Numbered from the stretch's first letter, positions 7,348-12,661 are shown. The stretch is DNA of 15,878 bases from an uncultured bacterium (GCA_905214155.1 CAJMLC010000025.1:1-15878), one strand, 5' to 3'. Numbers and translations are program-made. The notes: generated by a model from the letters alone, not told the origin.

Positions 7348-8103
7348 TTACTGCGCGATCGGGAAGACCACGCCCTTGGTCCGCAGAATGAAGCGGACGG
7401 GATAATAGCCGCTGAGGTAGTATTTGTTGAACCATTCGAATGTCGCTTCCGGCAGATGCACGAGCTCCGGCGCCTCCGTGCGGAAGATCTCAAACGTCGC
7501 CTGATCGCCGGAGATCAGCGCCGCAGCCACCTCGACCCGCTGCTCGCGGACCAGCCGGTCCAGACAGCCGTCCATGATGCGGACGCACGCCTGCTCGTCC
7601 GTGGAGCCGAGCAGCTCGCGGTTGCCGAGCCATGCGAGGAAATCGTCCATCGAGAGCACCGTCCGCGCCGCCGCGCGGGAGAGGATGCGGAATTCGCCGT
7701 CCGACTTGCGCAGTAGCACGTCGATCAGATAGTTGACCAGCTCATCCTCCAGGCAGATGCTGTCGAGGAAGACCTCGAAGATGTCGCGCGTCTCGGTTTT
7801 CACCGGCTCCGCCGGTTCGGCGGGTTCATCCGGCTCCGGCGCGCGCTCGGCGGCGAGCTGCGCGATGGCGGCGTTCAGGTCGTTCGGGTCAAAGGCGTCA
7901 TAGTCAGCCTGCGGGATGGACTCGCCGGTCTGCGCGGCGCAGCGGCGGACAAACTCCGGGATGCCGACGGTCTGGATCTGGGTTTGCAGCTCGACGGCCT
8001 TTTTCAGATCGTCCGTCTCATGCAGCGCGAAGCCCTCCGGCAGCGGCCGCTTCCCCTCGCAGATCTCGGAAACGAATTGCAGATAGTATGGAATTAAGGA
8101 CAT
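7348..8103 (-). CDS. protein of unknown function, co-transcribed with pyrophosphatase
   Basis: A 251-residue protein that I do not recognise. The ATG at 8103 has AAGGAGG upstream at good spacing. There is no signal peptide or membrane segment, so it is probably cytoplasmic. The layout is two helical parts joined by an acidic, Pro-rich linker (about 88-105, EPDEPAEPAEP): an N-terminal part of about 85 residues, and a C-terminal part of about 145 residues with many leucines and aromatics, including WFNKYYLSGYYPVRF near the end (about 224-238). It has a clear promoter and is followed after 10 bp by the pyrophosphatase gene, so the two are probably made together. A regulatory or structural partner role is only a guess. 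Confidence 0.8.
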   Translation of the reverse strand: MSLIPYYLQFVSEICEGKRPLPEGFALHETDDLKKAVELQTQIQTVGIPEFVRRCAAQTGESIPQADYDAFDPNDLNAAIAQLAAERAPEPDEPAEPAEPVKTETRDIFEVFLDSICLEDELVNYLIDVLLRKSDGEFRILSRAAARTVLSMDDFLAWLGNRELLGSTDEQACVRIMDGCLDRLVREQRVEVAAALISGDQATFEIFRTEAPELVHLPEATFEWFNKYYLSGYYPVRFILRTKGVVFPIAQ

Positions 8104-8130
8104 CTTGTGCCTCCTTGGGCATTTTCTTTT

Positions 8131-8159
8131 AGTGTATCATTCGGGGCACAGAATGTCAA
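8131..8159 (-). promoter_or_regulatory. promoter of the unknown gene-ppaC operon
   Basis: On the minus strand TTGACA (8159-8154) is followed after exactly 17 bp by TACACT (8136-8131). The leader before the ATG at 8103 is about 22-25 nt and includes the AAGGAGG site. Confidence 0.8.
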
Positions 8160-8192
8160 AGAGAACCCATTGTAATTTCAAAAGTCCAGTCT

Positions 8193-8220
8193 GCCCCGTA
8201 GGGGCGGCCATTGGTCGCCC
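8193..8220 (-). repeat. dispersed GTAGGGGCGG...CGCCC palindromic repeat, copy 2
   Basis: GCCCCGTAGGGGC (8193-8205) is a small palindrome, followed by GGGCG (8202-8206) pairing with CGCCC (8216-8220). It shares CGTAGGGGCGG with the minus-strand reading of 308-335. It lies between the terminator of the small-peptide unit and the next promoter. Confidence 0.55.
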
Positions 8221-8238
8221 ACTCAACGCTGGGGCATG

Positions 8239-8274
8239 AAAAACCGCCCGCTGAACGAGAGCGTTCAGCGGGCG
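8239..8274 (-). terminator. strong intrinsic terminator of the small-peptide transcript
   Basis: Perfect 13-bp arms CGCCCGCTGAACG (8245-8257) and CGTTCAGCGGGCG (8262-8274) with a 4-nt loop, followed on the minus strand by TTTTT (8243-8239). There is no T-run on the plus side, so it acts on minus-strand transcripts entering from above 8275. The only promoter seen there is at 8562-8589. Confidence 0.92.
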
Positions 8275-8289
8275 TCCGGGTCCTGGTAT

Positions 8290-8398
8290 GGCGAACCTTT
8301 CTGCTGGGAAACCCTGCCGGACAGGGGACGCAGGATCGTGCGCGGAGTCCGGAATATCAGAATTCGAGGGGAGCACACAGCACAGACGGCGGTTCGGC
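8290..8398 (-). ncRNA. candidate rod-shaped RNA segment downstream of the small-peptide gene
   Basis: Five helices nest in order: GCCGAACC (8398-8391) with GGTTCGCC (8297-8290, one mismatch); TCTG and CTG with CAGCAGA; CCCT with AGGG; CCGGAC with GTCCGG (8322-8317); and at the tip CGCA with TGCG around a 6-nt loop. It lies between the stop codon of the 27-residue gene and the strong terminator, so it should be on the same minus-strand transcript. I compared it by eye with SRP, 6S, cobalamin and c-di-GMP RNA motifs and saw no match. It may be a structured 3' region or an unknown RNA. Some of the short helices could be chance. Confidence 0.4.
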
Positions 8399-8416
8399 GA
8401 ATGGAAAATGAATCTA

Positions 8417-8500
8417 TCAGGCGTTCAGGCCCTTCACGGTCATGGCGACCATGGCAGCAAGATAAAGCGCGGTGCAGGCAGCAAGCGTAGTGACCATCAT
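8417..8500 (-). CDS. 27-residue hydrophobic peptide
   Basis: A very short gene supported by context: ATGATG start (8500), AAAGGAGA with 7 nt spacing before it, a promoter upstream and a strong terminator downstream. The peptide opens MMVTTLAACTALYLAAMVAM and ends with the polar tail TVKGLNA. It is mostly Ala, Leu, Met, Thr and Val, long enough for one membrane helix, with a single Cys at residue 9 and a single Lys near the end. I do not recognise the family. A short membrane peptide with a dedicated, partly structured transcript fits a membrane-acting regulator or a type I toxin. However, no antisense promoter is evident and the peptide lacks the charged tail typical of such toxins. Confidence 0.7.
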   Translation of the reverse strand: MMVTTLAACTALYLAAMVAMTVKGLNA

Positions 8501-8561
8501 AGCAGATCTCCTTTGCAGTGCATCCTTCATCGGGATGCGGCTTGTTTTTCTTTGTGCCTTT

Positions 8562-8589
8562 AGTATAGCGCATCCTGCGAAAAAATCAA
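8562..8589 (-). promoter_or_regulatory. promoter of the small-peptide transcript
   Basis: On the minus strand TTGATT (8589-8584), 16 bp, then TATACT (8567-8562). The leader is about 55 nt and holds a 6-bp hairpin GCATCC/GGATGC (8538-8533 with 8525-8520) just before the ribosome binding site. Confidence 0.75.
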
Positions 8590-8640
8590 CCACTATTGCA
8601 CAAAAAGCGAAACTGTATATTGTTAGTTTTGCACAAAATC

Positions 8641-8672
8641 ATGAAATGCAGGATTGCAATCCTGCATTTCAT
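8641..8672. repeat. 32-bp perfect palindrome
   Basis: ATGAAATGCAGGATTG (8641-8656) is followed immediately by its exact reverse complement (8657-8672), with no spacer. As DNA it is a two-fold symmetric site centred on TGCA; as RNA it would be a stem with a minimal loop. No T-run follows on either strand. Confidence 0.95.
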
Positions 8673-8697
8673 CCTGCAAAAATGAATTGCAGGGCAA

Positions 8698-8765
8698 CGG
8701 CGGAAATCCTGCAAAACTGCCGCTGAGAGCCGCAGAAGAGCAGAATTTTTGCAGAGCTTCCGCCG
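8698..8765. repeat. long imperfect inverted repeat
   Basis: CGGCGGAA (8698-8705) pairs with TTCCGCCG (8758-8765). Inside, GCAAAA (8711-8716) pairs with TTTTGC (8747-8752), and inside that CTGC pairs with GCAG around an inner stem. It folds into a 68-nt hairpin with internal loops, directly beside the 32-bp palindrome. Confidence 0.55.
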
Positions 8766-8828
8766 CTGCGCTGCAAAGGCCTGCAGCGGTCCCAGCAGGC
8801 CTCCTGCATTTTTGCACCGCGGCCATGC

Positions 8829-8868
8829 AAAAACACGCCGTCCGGACGCAAAATACGCGCCGGACGGC
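8829..8868 (-). terminator. terminator of the salvage operon
   Basis: On the minus strand, 9-bp arms GCCGTCCGG (8868-8860) and CCGGACGGC (8845-8837) are followed by GTG and TTTTT (8833-8829). It begins about 45 bp after the stop codon of the isomerase gene. Confidence 0.7.
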
Positions 8869-8914
8869 AGGAATTGCAGGAAAAAATTTGTGAAAACAGG
8901 ACGGAATTATGATG

Positions 8915-9985
8915 TTATACGACAGTATCGTATTCACCCGCGCCGCCGTCTGCAAAGTAGCGGTGCAGGTCGAAGGGCGAAAACACGCCGCGGTCGGTAA
9001 CGATGCCGGAGATGAGGTGCGGCGGCGTCATGTCGAACGCCGGATAGTAGCCCTTCACGCCCTCGGCCGCAGTGCGGACGCCCATGGCCTGCAGGGTAAA
9101 TTCCGGGTCGCGCATCTCGATGTGGACGGTGTCCTTCGTCGGGTGGCCGATGTCGGGCGCGCCGGTGACGAACGTCGGGATGCCGAAGTGGTTCGCGCAG
9201 ATGGCGATCTGCAGCGTGCCGACCTTGTTGACCACGTAGCCGTCGAGGCAGATGGCGTCCGCCGCGCAGGTAAACAGATCAACGCCCTCGCGCTCCATGA
9301 CGAACGCGGGCATGTTGTCGGTGATGACGGTCACGTTGAAGCCCATGTCGCGGCAGACCGTCGCGGTCAGGCGCGCCCCCTGGAAATAGGGCCGCGTCTC
9401 CGGGCAGAAGAGGCGGATGTCCTTGCCCGCGCACTTCACCTCCTTCAGCATCATGCCGACGATCGTCTCGCCGAAGCACTGGGTCATGACGGTCCCGTGC
9501 GCCGGGAAGAGGCCCACGAGGTATTTTGCGACCTGATTGATCTTGCCGTAGCGGCGGTTATTCGTGCGGATCACGTGCTCGCGGATCGCAAGATCGACGT
9601 CCGCCCGCCCCTCGGCCAGCGCGGCCTCCGCCGCCTTCAGGCAGCCGCCGCAGATGAGGGCCATGCGCGAGCGGGTCGTCGGCCGCGCGCCTGCGATCGT
9701 CTCCGCAGCCTGCCGCAGATACGCCAGCTGCGCTTCCCGCGTCCGTCCACGGCACTCCCAGGCCGCCAGCGCCATCCCCATCCCCGCCGCCGTATACGGT
9801 CCGGCGGACTGCGTCACCATGTCCCGGATGGCCTGCATGACGGCGACATGGTCGCGGCAGGTGACGTATTCGACGCTTGTGGGGTAGACGCGGCGGTCGA
9901 GGATGCGGACGGCCCCGTCCTCGTACCACGCGACGTGTTCGTATTGCAGCATGTACGCCAATCCGGCGTCGGCTCTTGCTTCCAT
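8915..9985 (-). CDS. MtnA/eIF2B-like sugar-1-phosphate isomerase, divergent
   Basis: A 356-residue member of the family that includes methylthioribose-1-phosphate isomerase (MtnA), ribose-1,5-bisphosphate isomerase and eIF2B subunits. The ATG at 9985 is preferred over a GTG at 9991 because AAGGAG lies 8 nt before the ATG but only 2 nt before the GTG. Family landmarks are VMTQCFGET with the catalytic Cys170, ETRPYFQGARLTA (about 196-208), ITDN, and AADAICLDGYVVNKVGT with the presumed catalytic Asp243. Two MtnA substrate blocks are altered: QSAGPYTAAG (59-68) replaces RGAPAIG, and ARPTTRSRM replaces the usual RPTAVNL. A different phosphosugar, such as ribose-1-phosphate or 5-deoxyribose-1-phosphate, is therefore possible. 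It starts 2 bp after the purine nucleoside phosphorylase stop, whose reaction yields sugar 1-phosphates. It is the last gene of a four-gene operon. Confidence 0.82.
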   Translation of the reverse strand: MEARADAGLAYMLQYEHVAWYEDGAVRILDRRVYPTSVEYVTCRDHVAVMQAIRDMVTQSAGPYTAAGMGMALAAWECRGRTREAQLAYLRQAAETIAGARPTTRSRMALICGGCLKAAEAALAEGRADVDLAIREHVIRTNNRRYGKINQVAKYLVGLFPAHGTVMTQCFGETIVGMMLKEVKCAGKDIRLFCPETRPYFQGARLTATVCRDMGFNVTVITDNMPAFVMEREGVDLFTCAADAICLDGYVVNKVGTLQIAICANHFGIPTFVTGAPDIGHPTKDTVHIEMRDPEFTLQAMGVRTAAEGVKGYYPAFDMTPPHLISGIVTDRGVFSPFDLHRYFADGGAGEYDTVV

Positions 9986-9987
9986 GG

Positions 9988-10809
9988 TCACAGCTCCTTG
10001 AGAATCGATTTGAGATAGGCGCTGAATTTCGCGCCGATGGCCGCACCGGTCTCGTTGATCTCCGCGCCGGAGAGCGCCGCGCCGGTCACGCCGGCGGCCA
10101 TATTTGTGATGACGCTGAGTCCGAGAATGGGCAGGCCGCAGTGCGCGGCGGTGAGCGCCTCGGTCACGGTCGACATGCCGACGGCGTCGCCGCCGAGGAG
10201 GCGGATGGCACGGATCTCGGCGGGGGTCTCAAACTGCGGGCCGGGCATGAAGAAATAGATGCCCTCGTGGACGCGGAGCCCGCTGCCTTCCGCGCAGCGG
10301 AGCGCAAGCGCGCGCAGCTCCGGCGTGTACATCCGCGTCGTGTCGAAAAAGCGCTCGCCAAATTCGTCCACGTTCTGCCCGCGCAGCGGGCTTGGGCCGT
10401 TCAGCTTGATGTGGTCGCAGATGACCATGACGTCGCCGGGGCGATAGGAGAGATTCACGCCGCCTGCCGCGTTCGTCAAAATCGCCGCGCGCACGCCCAG
10501 AAGCTTCAGAAGCCGCACCGGCTGCGTCAGCTGCTCGAAGTCGTAGCCCTCGTAGCTGTGGAAGCGGCCCGAGAGGCAGACGAGCTTTTTCCCGGCCAGC
10601 TCGCCGAAGATGAGCCTGCCCGCGTGATCGGCCACGGTGCAGCGCGGAAAATTCGGGATGTCGGCATAAGCGATCTCCGTCCGGTTCTGCACTTCCGCCG
10701 CGAACGGCCCGAGCGACGAGCCGAGGATCACCGCGAGCTCCGGCTGGAACGGCATCCGCGCGCGGACATACTCTGCACTTTTTAGATAAAATTCGTAGCG
10801 TTCGTTCAT
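9988..10809 (-). CDS. punA: purine nucleoside phosphorylase, trimeric type
   Basis: A 273-residue cytoplasmic enzyme that splits purine nucleosides with phosphate to free base and ribose-1-phosphate. Landmarks are GSSLG (30-34, phosphate loop), GRFHSYEGY (81-89), NAAGGVN (113-119), MPGPQFETPAEIR (188-200, Glu194), VGMSTVTE (210-217) and VITNMAAG (233-240, Asn236). The Glu and Asn correspond to the residues that give low-mass trimeric enzymes a preference for inosine and guanosine over adenosine. Methylthioadenosine phosphorylases of this fold usually differ at the Asn position. The start follows GAGGTG and lies 9 bp after the LOG gene. The family is sure; substrate preference is inferred. Confidence 0.93.
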   Translation of the reverse strand: MNERYEFYLKSAEYVRARMPFQPELAVILGSSLGPFAAEVQNRTEIAYADIPNFPRCTVADHAGRLIFGELAGKKLVCLSGRFHSYEGYDFEQLTQPVRLLKLLGVRAAILTNAAGGVNLSYRPGDVMVICDHIKLNGPSPLRGQNVDEFGERFFDTTRMYTPELRALALRCAEGSGLRVHEGIYFFMPGPQFETPAEIRAIRLLGGDAVGMSTVTEALTAAHCGLPILGLSVITNMAAGVTGAALSGAEINETGAAIGAKFSAYLKSILKEL

Positions 10810-10818
10810 CGCGGCACC

Positions 10819-11397
10819 TCAGATGTTTTTGATGTGGCGGACGTCGACCTCGTCCGGGTCATAGTGCTCGAGATACTCCATCAGCGCCGCCGGTTCGTCG
10901 AACAGGCGGTAGATCTGCAGGCATACGGGCTTGGCGAAGCGCGCAGCCACCGTGTGCTCCAACATGACCTGCATCGCATCGTAATAGCCCAGCGTGTTCA
11001 GCACGGCGAGGGGCGGATTGTGCCGCCCAAGCTGCTTGAGCGTCAGCACCTCGAAAAATTCCTCGTAGGTCCCGATGCCGCCGGGGGCCATGACGAAGGC
11101 GTCGGCCCGCTGCATCATGAGGGTCTTGCGCTCGGCCATCGTCTTGGTGTCGATGAATTCGCTGCAGCCGTCAAAGAGTACGCCGGGCGCACGTTTGAAA
11201 AACATCGGCGCGATCCCGACAAGGGCCCCGCCGCCGTCGACCACGCCGCGCGCCGCCGCGCCCATCACGCCCTGCGCCCCGCCGCCATAGACCATCGTGT
11301 GGCCGCCCGCGGCAATGCGCCGGCCAAGGTCGTATGCCGCGTCCAGATAACGCGCGTCCAGCTCCGTGCTCGACGCGCCGTAAAGACAAATGTTCAT
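10819..11397 (-). CDS. LOG-family nucleoside 5'-monophosphate phosphoribohydrolase
   Basis: A 192-residue Rossmann-fold protein of the LOG (TIGR00730) family. It has GGAQGVMGAAARG near the N-terminus (39-51), MAERKTLMMQRADA (87-100) and the family signature PGGIGTYEE (105-113) with the catalytic Glu. Characterised members release the base from AMP or from cytokinin riboside monophosphates, giving ribose-5-phosphate. In bacteria without cytokinins AMP is the likely substrate. The start is supported by GGAGGAACG 8 nt upstream and overlaps the stop of the preceding small gene (ATGA). With the phosphorylase and isomerase downstream it fits purine and ribose salvage. Confidence 0.9.
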   Translation of the reverse strand: MNICLYGASSTELDARYLDAAYDLGRRIAAGGHTMVYGGGAQGVMGAAARGVVDGGGALVGIAPMFFKRAPGVLFDGCSEFIDTKTMAERKTLMMQRADAFVMAPGGIGTYEEFFEVLTLKQLGRHNPPLAVLNTLGYYDAMQVMLEHTVAARFAKPVCLQIYRLFDEPAALMEYLEHYDPDEVDVRHIKNI

Positions 11398-11564
11398 GCT
11401 CGTTCCTCCAGTTCCCTGATCTGCTTGCCGATCTCGCAGACATCGCGGTAGGCGCAGCCTGCGTCATAGTCGCAGTCGGCCTCCCAAGCGCCGCCGTCCT
11501 TCTCGCAGAATACCATTCTTGCTGCGTCCTGTGCGCGGCAATAGCCGCTGATCAGCTGTTCCAT
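11394..11564 (-). CDS. 56-residue cysteine-containing protein, first gene of the salvage operon
   Basis: A short gene of 56 residues starting at ATG 11564 with GGAGA before it, and overlapping the LOG start by 4 bp (ATGA). It is soluble and acidic in the middle, with a charged helical C-terminus (KQIRELEERA). Five cysteines sit at 9, 20, 31, 37 and 43, so the spacing is 11, 11, 6 and 6; the second half reads DCDYDAGCAYRDVC. The pattern suggests a small metal- or iron-sulfur-binding module, but I do not recognise the family. The ribosome binding site, tight overlap and upstream promoter make it a real gene. Confidence 0.78.
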   Translation of the reverse strand: MEQLISGYCRAQDAARMVFCEKDGGAWEADCDYDAGCAYRDVCEIGKQIRELEERA

Positions 11565-11630
11565 CGTAAAGGTCTCCCCGTTTTTTTCAATCGCGATAGT
11601 TTCGTTTCGCTTTATGTTTCGATTTATAAT

Positions 11631-11659
11631 AGTATAGCAAACCGAACGGCGGAAATCCA
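11631..11659 (-). promoter_or_regulatory. promoter of the salvage operon
   Basis: On the minus strand TGC precedes TATACT (11636-11631), an extended -10; the -35 is weak (TGGATT, 11659-11654, 17 bp). Transcription would start near 11624, about 60 nt before the ATG at 11564. Confidence 0.65.
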
Positions 11660-11662
11660 GTA

Positions 11663-11758
11663 CAGAAACGCGCAGTTTCTGAACGCATGCTCAACGCAGC
11701 CGACGCAATTTTTCAGACGGCACAACCCGCAATATTTTCTTCCCGTTTGCAGTTTCTG
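11663..11758. promoter_or_regulatory. inverted repeat and repeated GCAGTTTCTG in the divergent promoter region
   Basis: The 364-bp region 11565-11928 between the salvage and ATP synthase operons holds no gene. It contains an inverted repeat CAGAAAC (11663-11669) with GTTTCTG (11675-11681), and GCAGTTTCTG occurs twice (11672-11681 and 11749-11758). The part from about 11760 to 11890 is notably AT-rich compared with the rest of the window. These could be binding sites serving one or both promoters. Confidence 0.4.
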
Positions 11759-11855
11759 TGCATTTCATGCGTTTTACTGATATTTTTCCGCGTTATTCCT
11801 GTTTATTGATAGAAATATGTCATTATAGGCATATTATACAATATTTTGATATGGA

Positions 11856-11885
11856 TTGCTTTTTTCTTAACATGTGTGTTATAAT
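11856..11885 (+). promoter_or_regulatory. promoter of the ATP synthase operon
   Basis: TTGCTT (11856-11861), 18 bp, then a perfect TATAAT (11880-11885), with TG one base before it (extended -10) and AT-rich DNA upstream that could act as an UP element. Transcription would start near 11892, about 37 nt before the first ATG. Confidence 0.82.
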
Positions 11886-11928
11886 ACAGGCAATTTGGAA
11901 AAAAGCCGTTTGGAGGTGCGAGGCCCGG

Positions 11929-12192
11929 ATGCACAGGCTTGGAAAATGGATGCGCGCGCTGGCGCTGGTGGGGCAGCTTGGCTTCTGCATCATCACGCCG
12001 CCGCTGGTGCTGGTGTATCTGGCGAATCTGCTCGTGACGAAGCACGGCTGGGGCGCGTGGATCACAATCGTGGCCATCCTGTTCGGGCTGCTCTGCGCGG
12101 CGTCGAGCGCGTGGAACCTGATCCGGAGCATCCACAAAAAAGAGCCGAAGCCGCCGGAAAAGCCCGGCGTCCACTTCCGTGATCATATTTGA
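11929..12192 (+). CDS. atpZ: AtpZ-like small membrane protein of the ATP synthase operon
   Basis: An 87-residue protein with two membrane helices (about 10-35 and 42-66) and a short basic tail. The pattern LALVGQLGFCIITPPLVLVYLAN followed by a loop and WGAWITIVAILFGLL matches AtpZ/AtpI-family proteins that open many ATP synthase operons. They have been linked to c-ring assembly, ion supply or stability of the complex, but the exact job is unsettled. The ATG at 11929 is used, with GGAGGTG 10 nt upstream; the frame is open further upstream, but the promoter at 11856-11885 excludes earlier starts. It lies 34 bp before atpI. Confidence 0.78.
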   Translation: MHRLGKWMRALALVGQLGFCIITPPLVLVYLANLLVTKHGWGAWITIVAILFGLLCAASSAWNLIRSIHKKEPKPPEKPGVHFRDHI

Positions 12193-12226
12193 GAGCCACA
12201 AAGGGAATGAGCAAGGAGGTCTTGCG

Positions 12227-12661
12227 TTGAAGATACAAAAAGCCGTCTTGACGGAGACGAAGCACATCGCGATCGGCGTGCTGATCGGCGACGCGATGAT
12301 GTGCGGCGTGTTCGCGGCGCTGAAAAAATTCGATTACACCGTGCCGCTCGGCGCGCTGCTCGGCACGGTGTTTGCCGTCGGGGGCTTCTTCCTGCTGGGA
12401 ATGAGCATCCAGGCGGCGCTCGGCAAGGGAGAGGGCGCGCAGAAGTTCATGCGCGCGACATACACGGGGCGGATGCCGCTCTACGGGCTGTGTCTGGTGC
12501 TGGGGGCGATCATCCCCTGCTTCAACGCGGTCGCGACAGCCGTGCCGCTGCTGCTGCCGCAGCTCGTGATCTATGCGATGCGCGCGCTGGGCCTGTACAA
12601 ACCGGAAAAAGCCGCTCCCGCACCGGGAGAAGAGACAAAAAAGGAGCGTGATGAAGCATGA
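12227..12661 (+). CDS. atpI: ATP synthase subunit I-like membrane protein
   Basis: A 144-residue protein with four predicted membrane helices (about 13-32, 38-58, 80-97 and 100-122) and a charged C-terminal tail rich in Glu, Lys and Pro. A TTG start at 12227 is chosen because AAGGAGG lies 7 nt before it; an in-frame ATG at 12179 overlaps atpZ and has no ribosome binding site. The position between atpZ and atpB and the four-helix layout fit AtpI, a non-essential factor thought to help c-ring assembly. Sequence conservation in this family is low, so the assignment leans on context. The stop overlaps the atpB start (ATGA). Confidence 0.7.
   Translation: MKIQKAVLTETKHIAIGVLIGDAMMCGVFAALKKFDYTVPLGALLGTVFAVGGFFLLGMSIQAALGKGEGAQKFMRATYTGRMPLYGLCLVLGAIIPCFNAVATAVPLLLPQLVIYAMRALGLYKPEKAAPAPGEETKKERDEA

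Larger units (their letters stand above)
8597..8880. repeat. TGCA-rich motif cluster, gene-free
   Basis: TGCA occurs 15 times between 8597 and 8878, against about one expected by chance. Eight of these belong to CCTGCA/TGCAGG (8647, 8661, 8673, 8688, 8708, 8780, 8803, 8875). TTGCACAAAA occurs twice, 33 bp apart (8596 and 8629), and GAATTGCAGG twice (8684 and 8871). There is no credible gene. It lies between the small-peptide promoter and the terminator of the salvage operon. It may be an array of protein-binding sites or a small palindromic element. Confidence 0.65.

Noticed and set aside
5637..7391. 584-codon open frame antisense to the pyrophosphatase
   Set aside because: It is very rich in Arg, His, Asp and Val, the pattern of an antisense shadow in high-GC DNA. 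The minus-strand frame has clear catalytic motifs.
8137..8376. 79-codon minus-strand frame downstream of the small-peptide gene
   Set aside because: It reads straight through the 13-bp terminator stem and the repeat, starts with GTG and has no ribosome binding site.
8290..8398. SRP RNA, 6S RNA or a known riboswitch
   Set aside because: The hallmark sequences (for example GGAAGGAAGCAG of SRP, the cobalamin box) are not present on either strand, so no family name was given.
8772..8813. Plus-strand terminator AGGCCTGC/GCAGGCCT followed by ATTTTT
   Set aside because: Six bases separate the 8-bp stem from the T-run and no plus-strand gene precedes it; it is treated as part of the palindromic cluster.
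8597..8880. CRISPR array
   Set aside because: Repeats are short, vary in orientation and have irregular spacing; there are no 25-40 bp direct repeats and no cas genes.
8654..8893. Open frames across the TGCA cluster
   Set aside because: They cross perfect palindromes, have no ribosome binding site and their composition follows the repeat motif.
9986..9991. GTG start at 9991 for the isomerase, giving a GTGA overlap
   Set aside because: The AAGGAG site is only 2 nt from this GTG but 8 nt from the ATG at 9985.
8909..10018. 369-codon open frame antisense to the isomerase gene
   Set aside because: Shadow of the minus-strand gene, with no ribosome binding site or recognisable domain.
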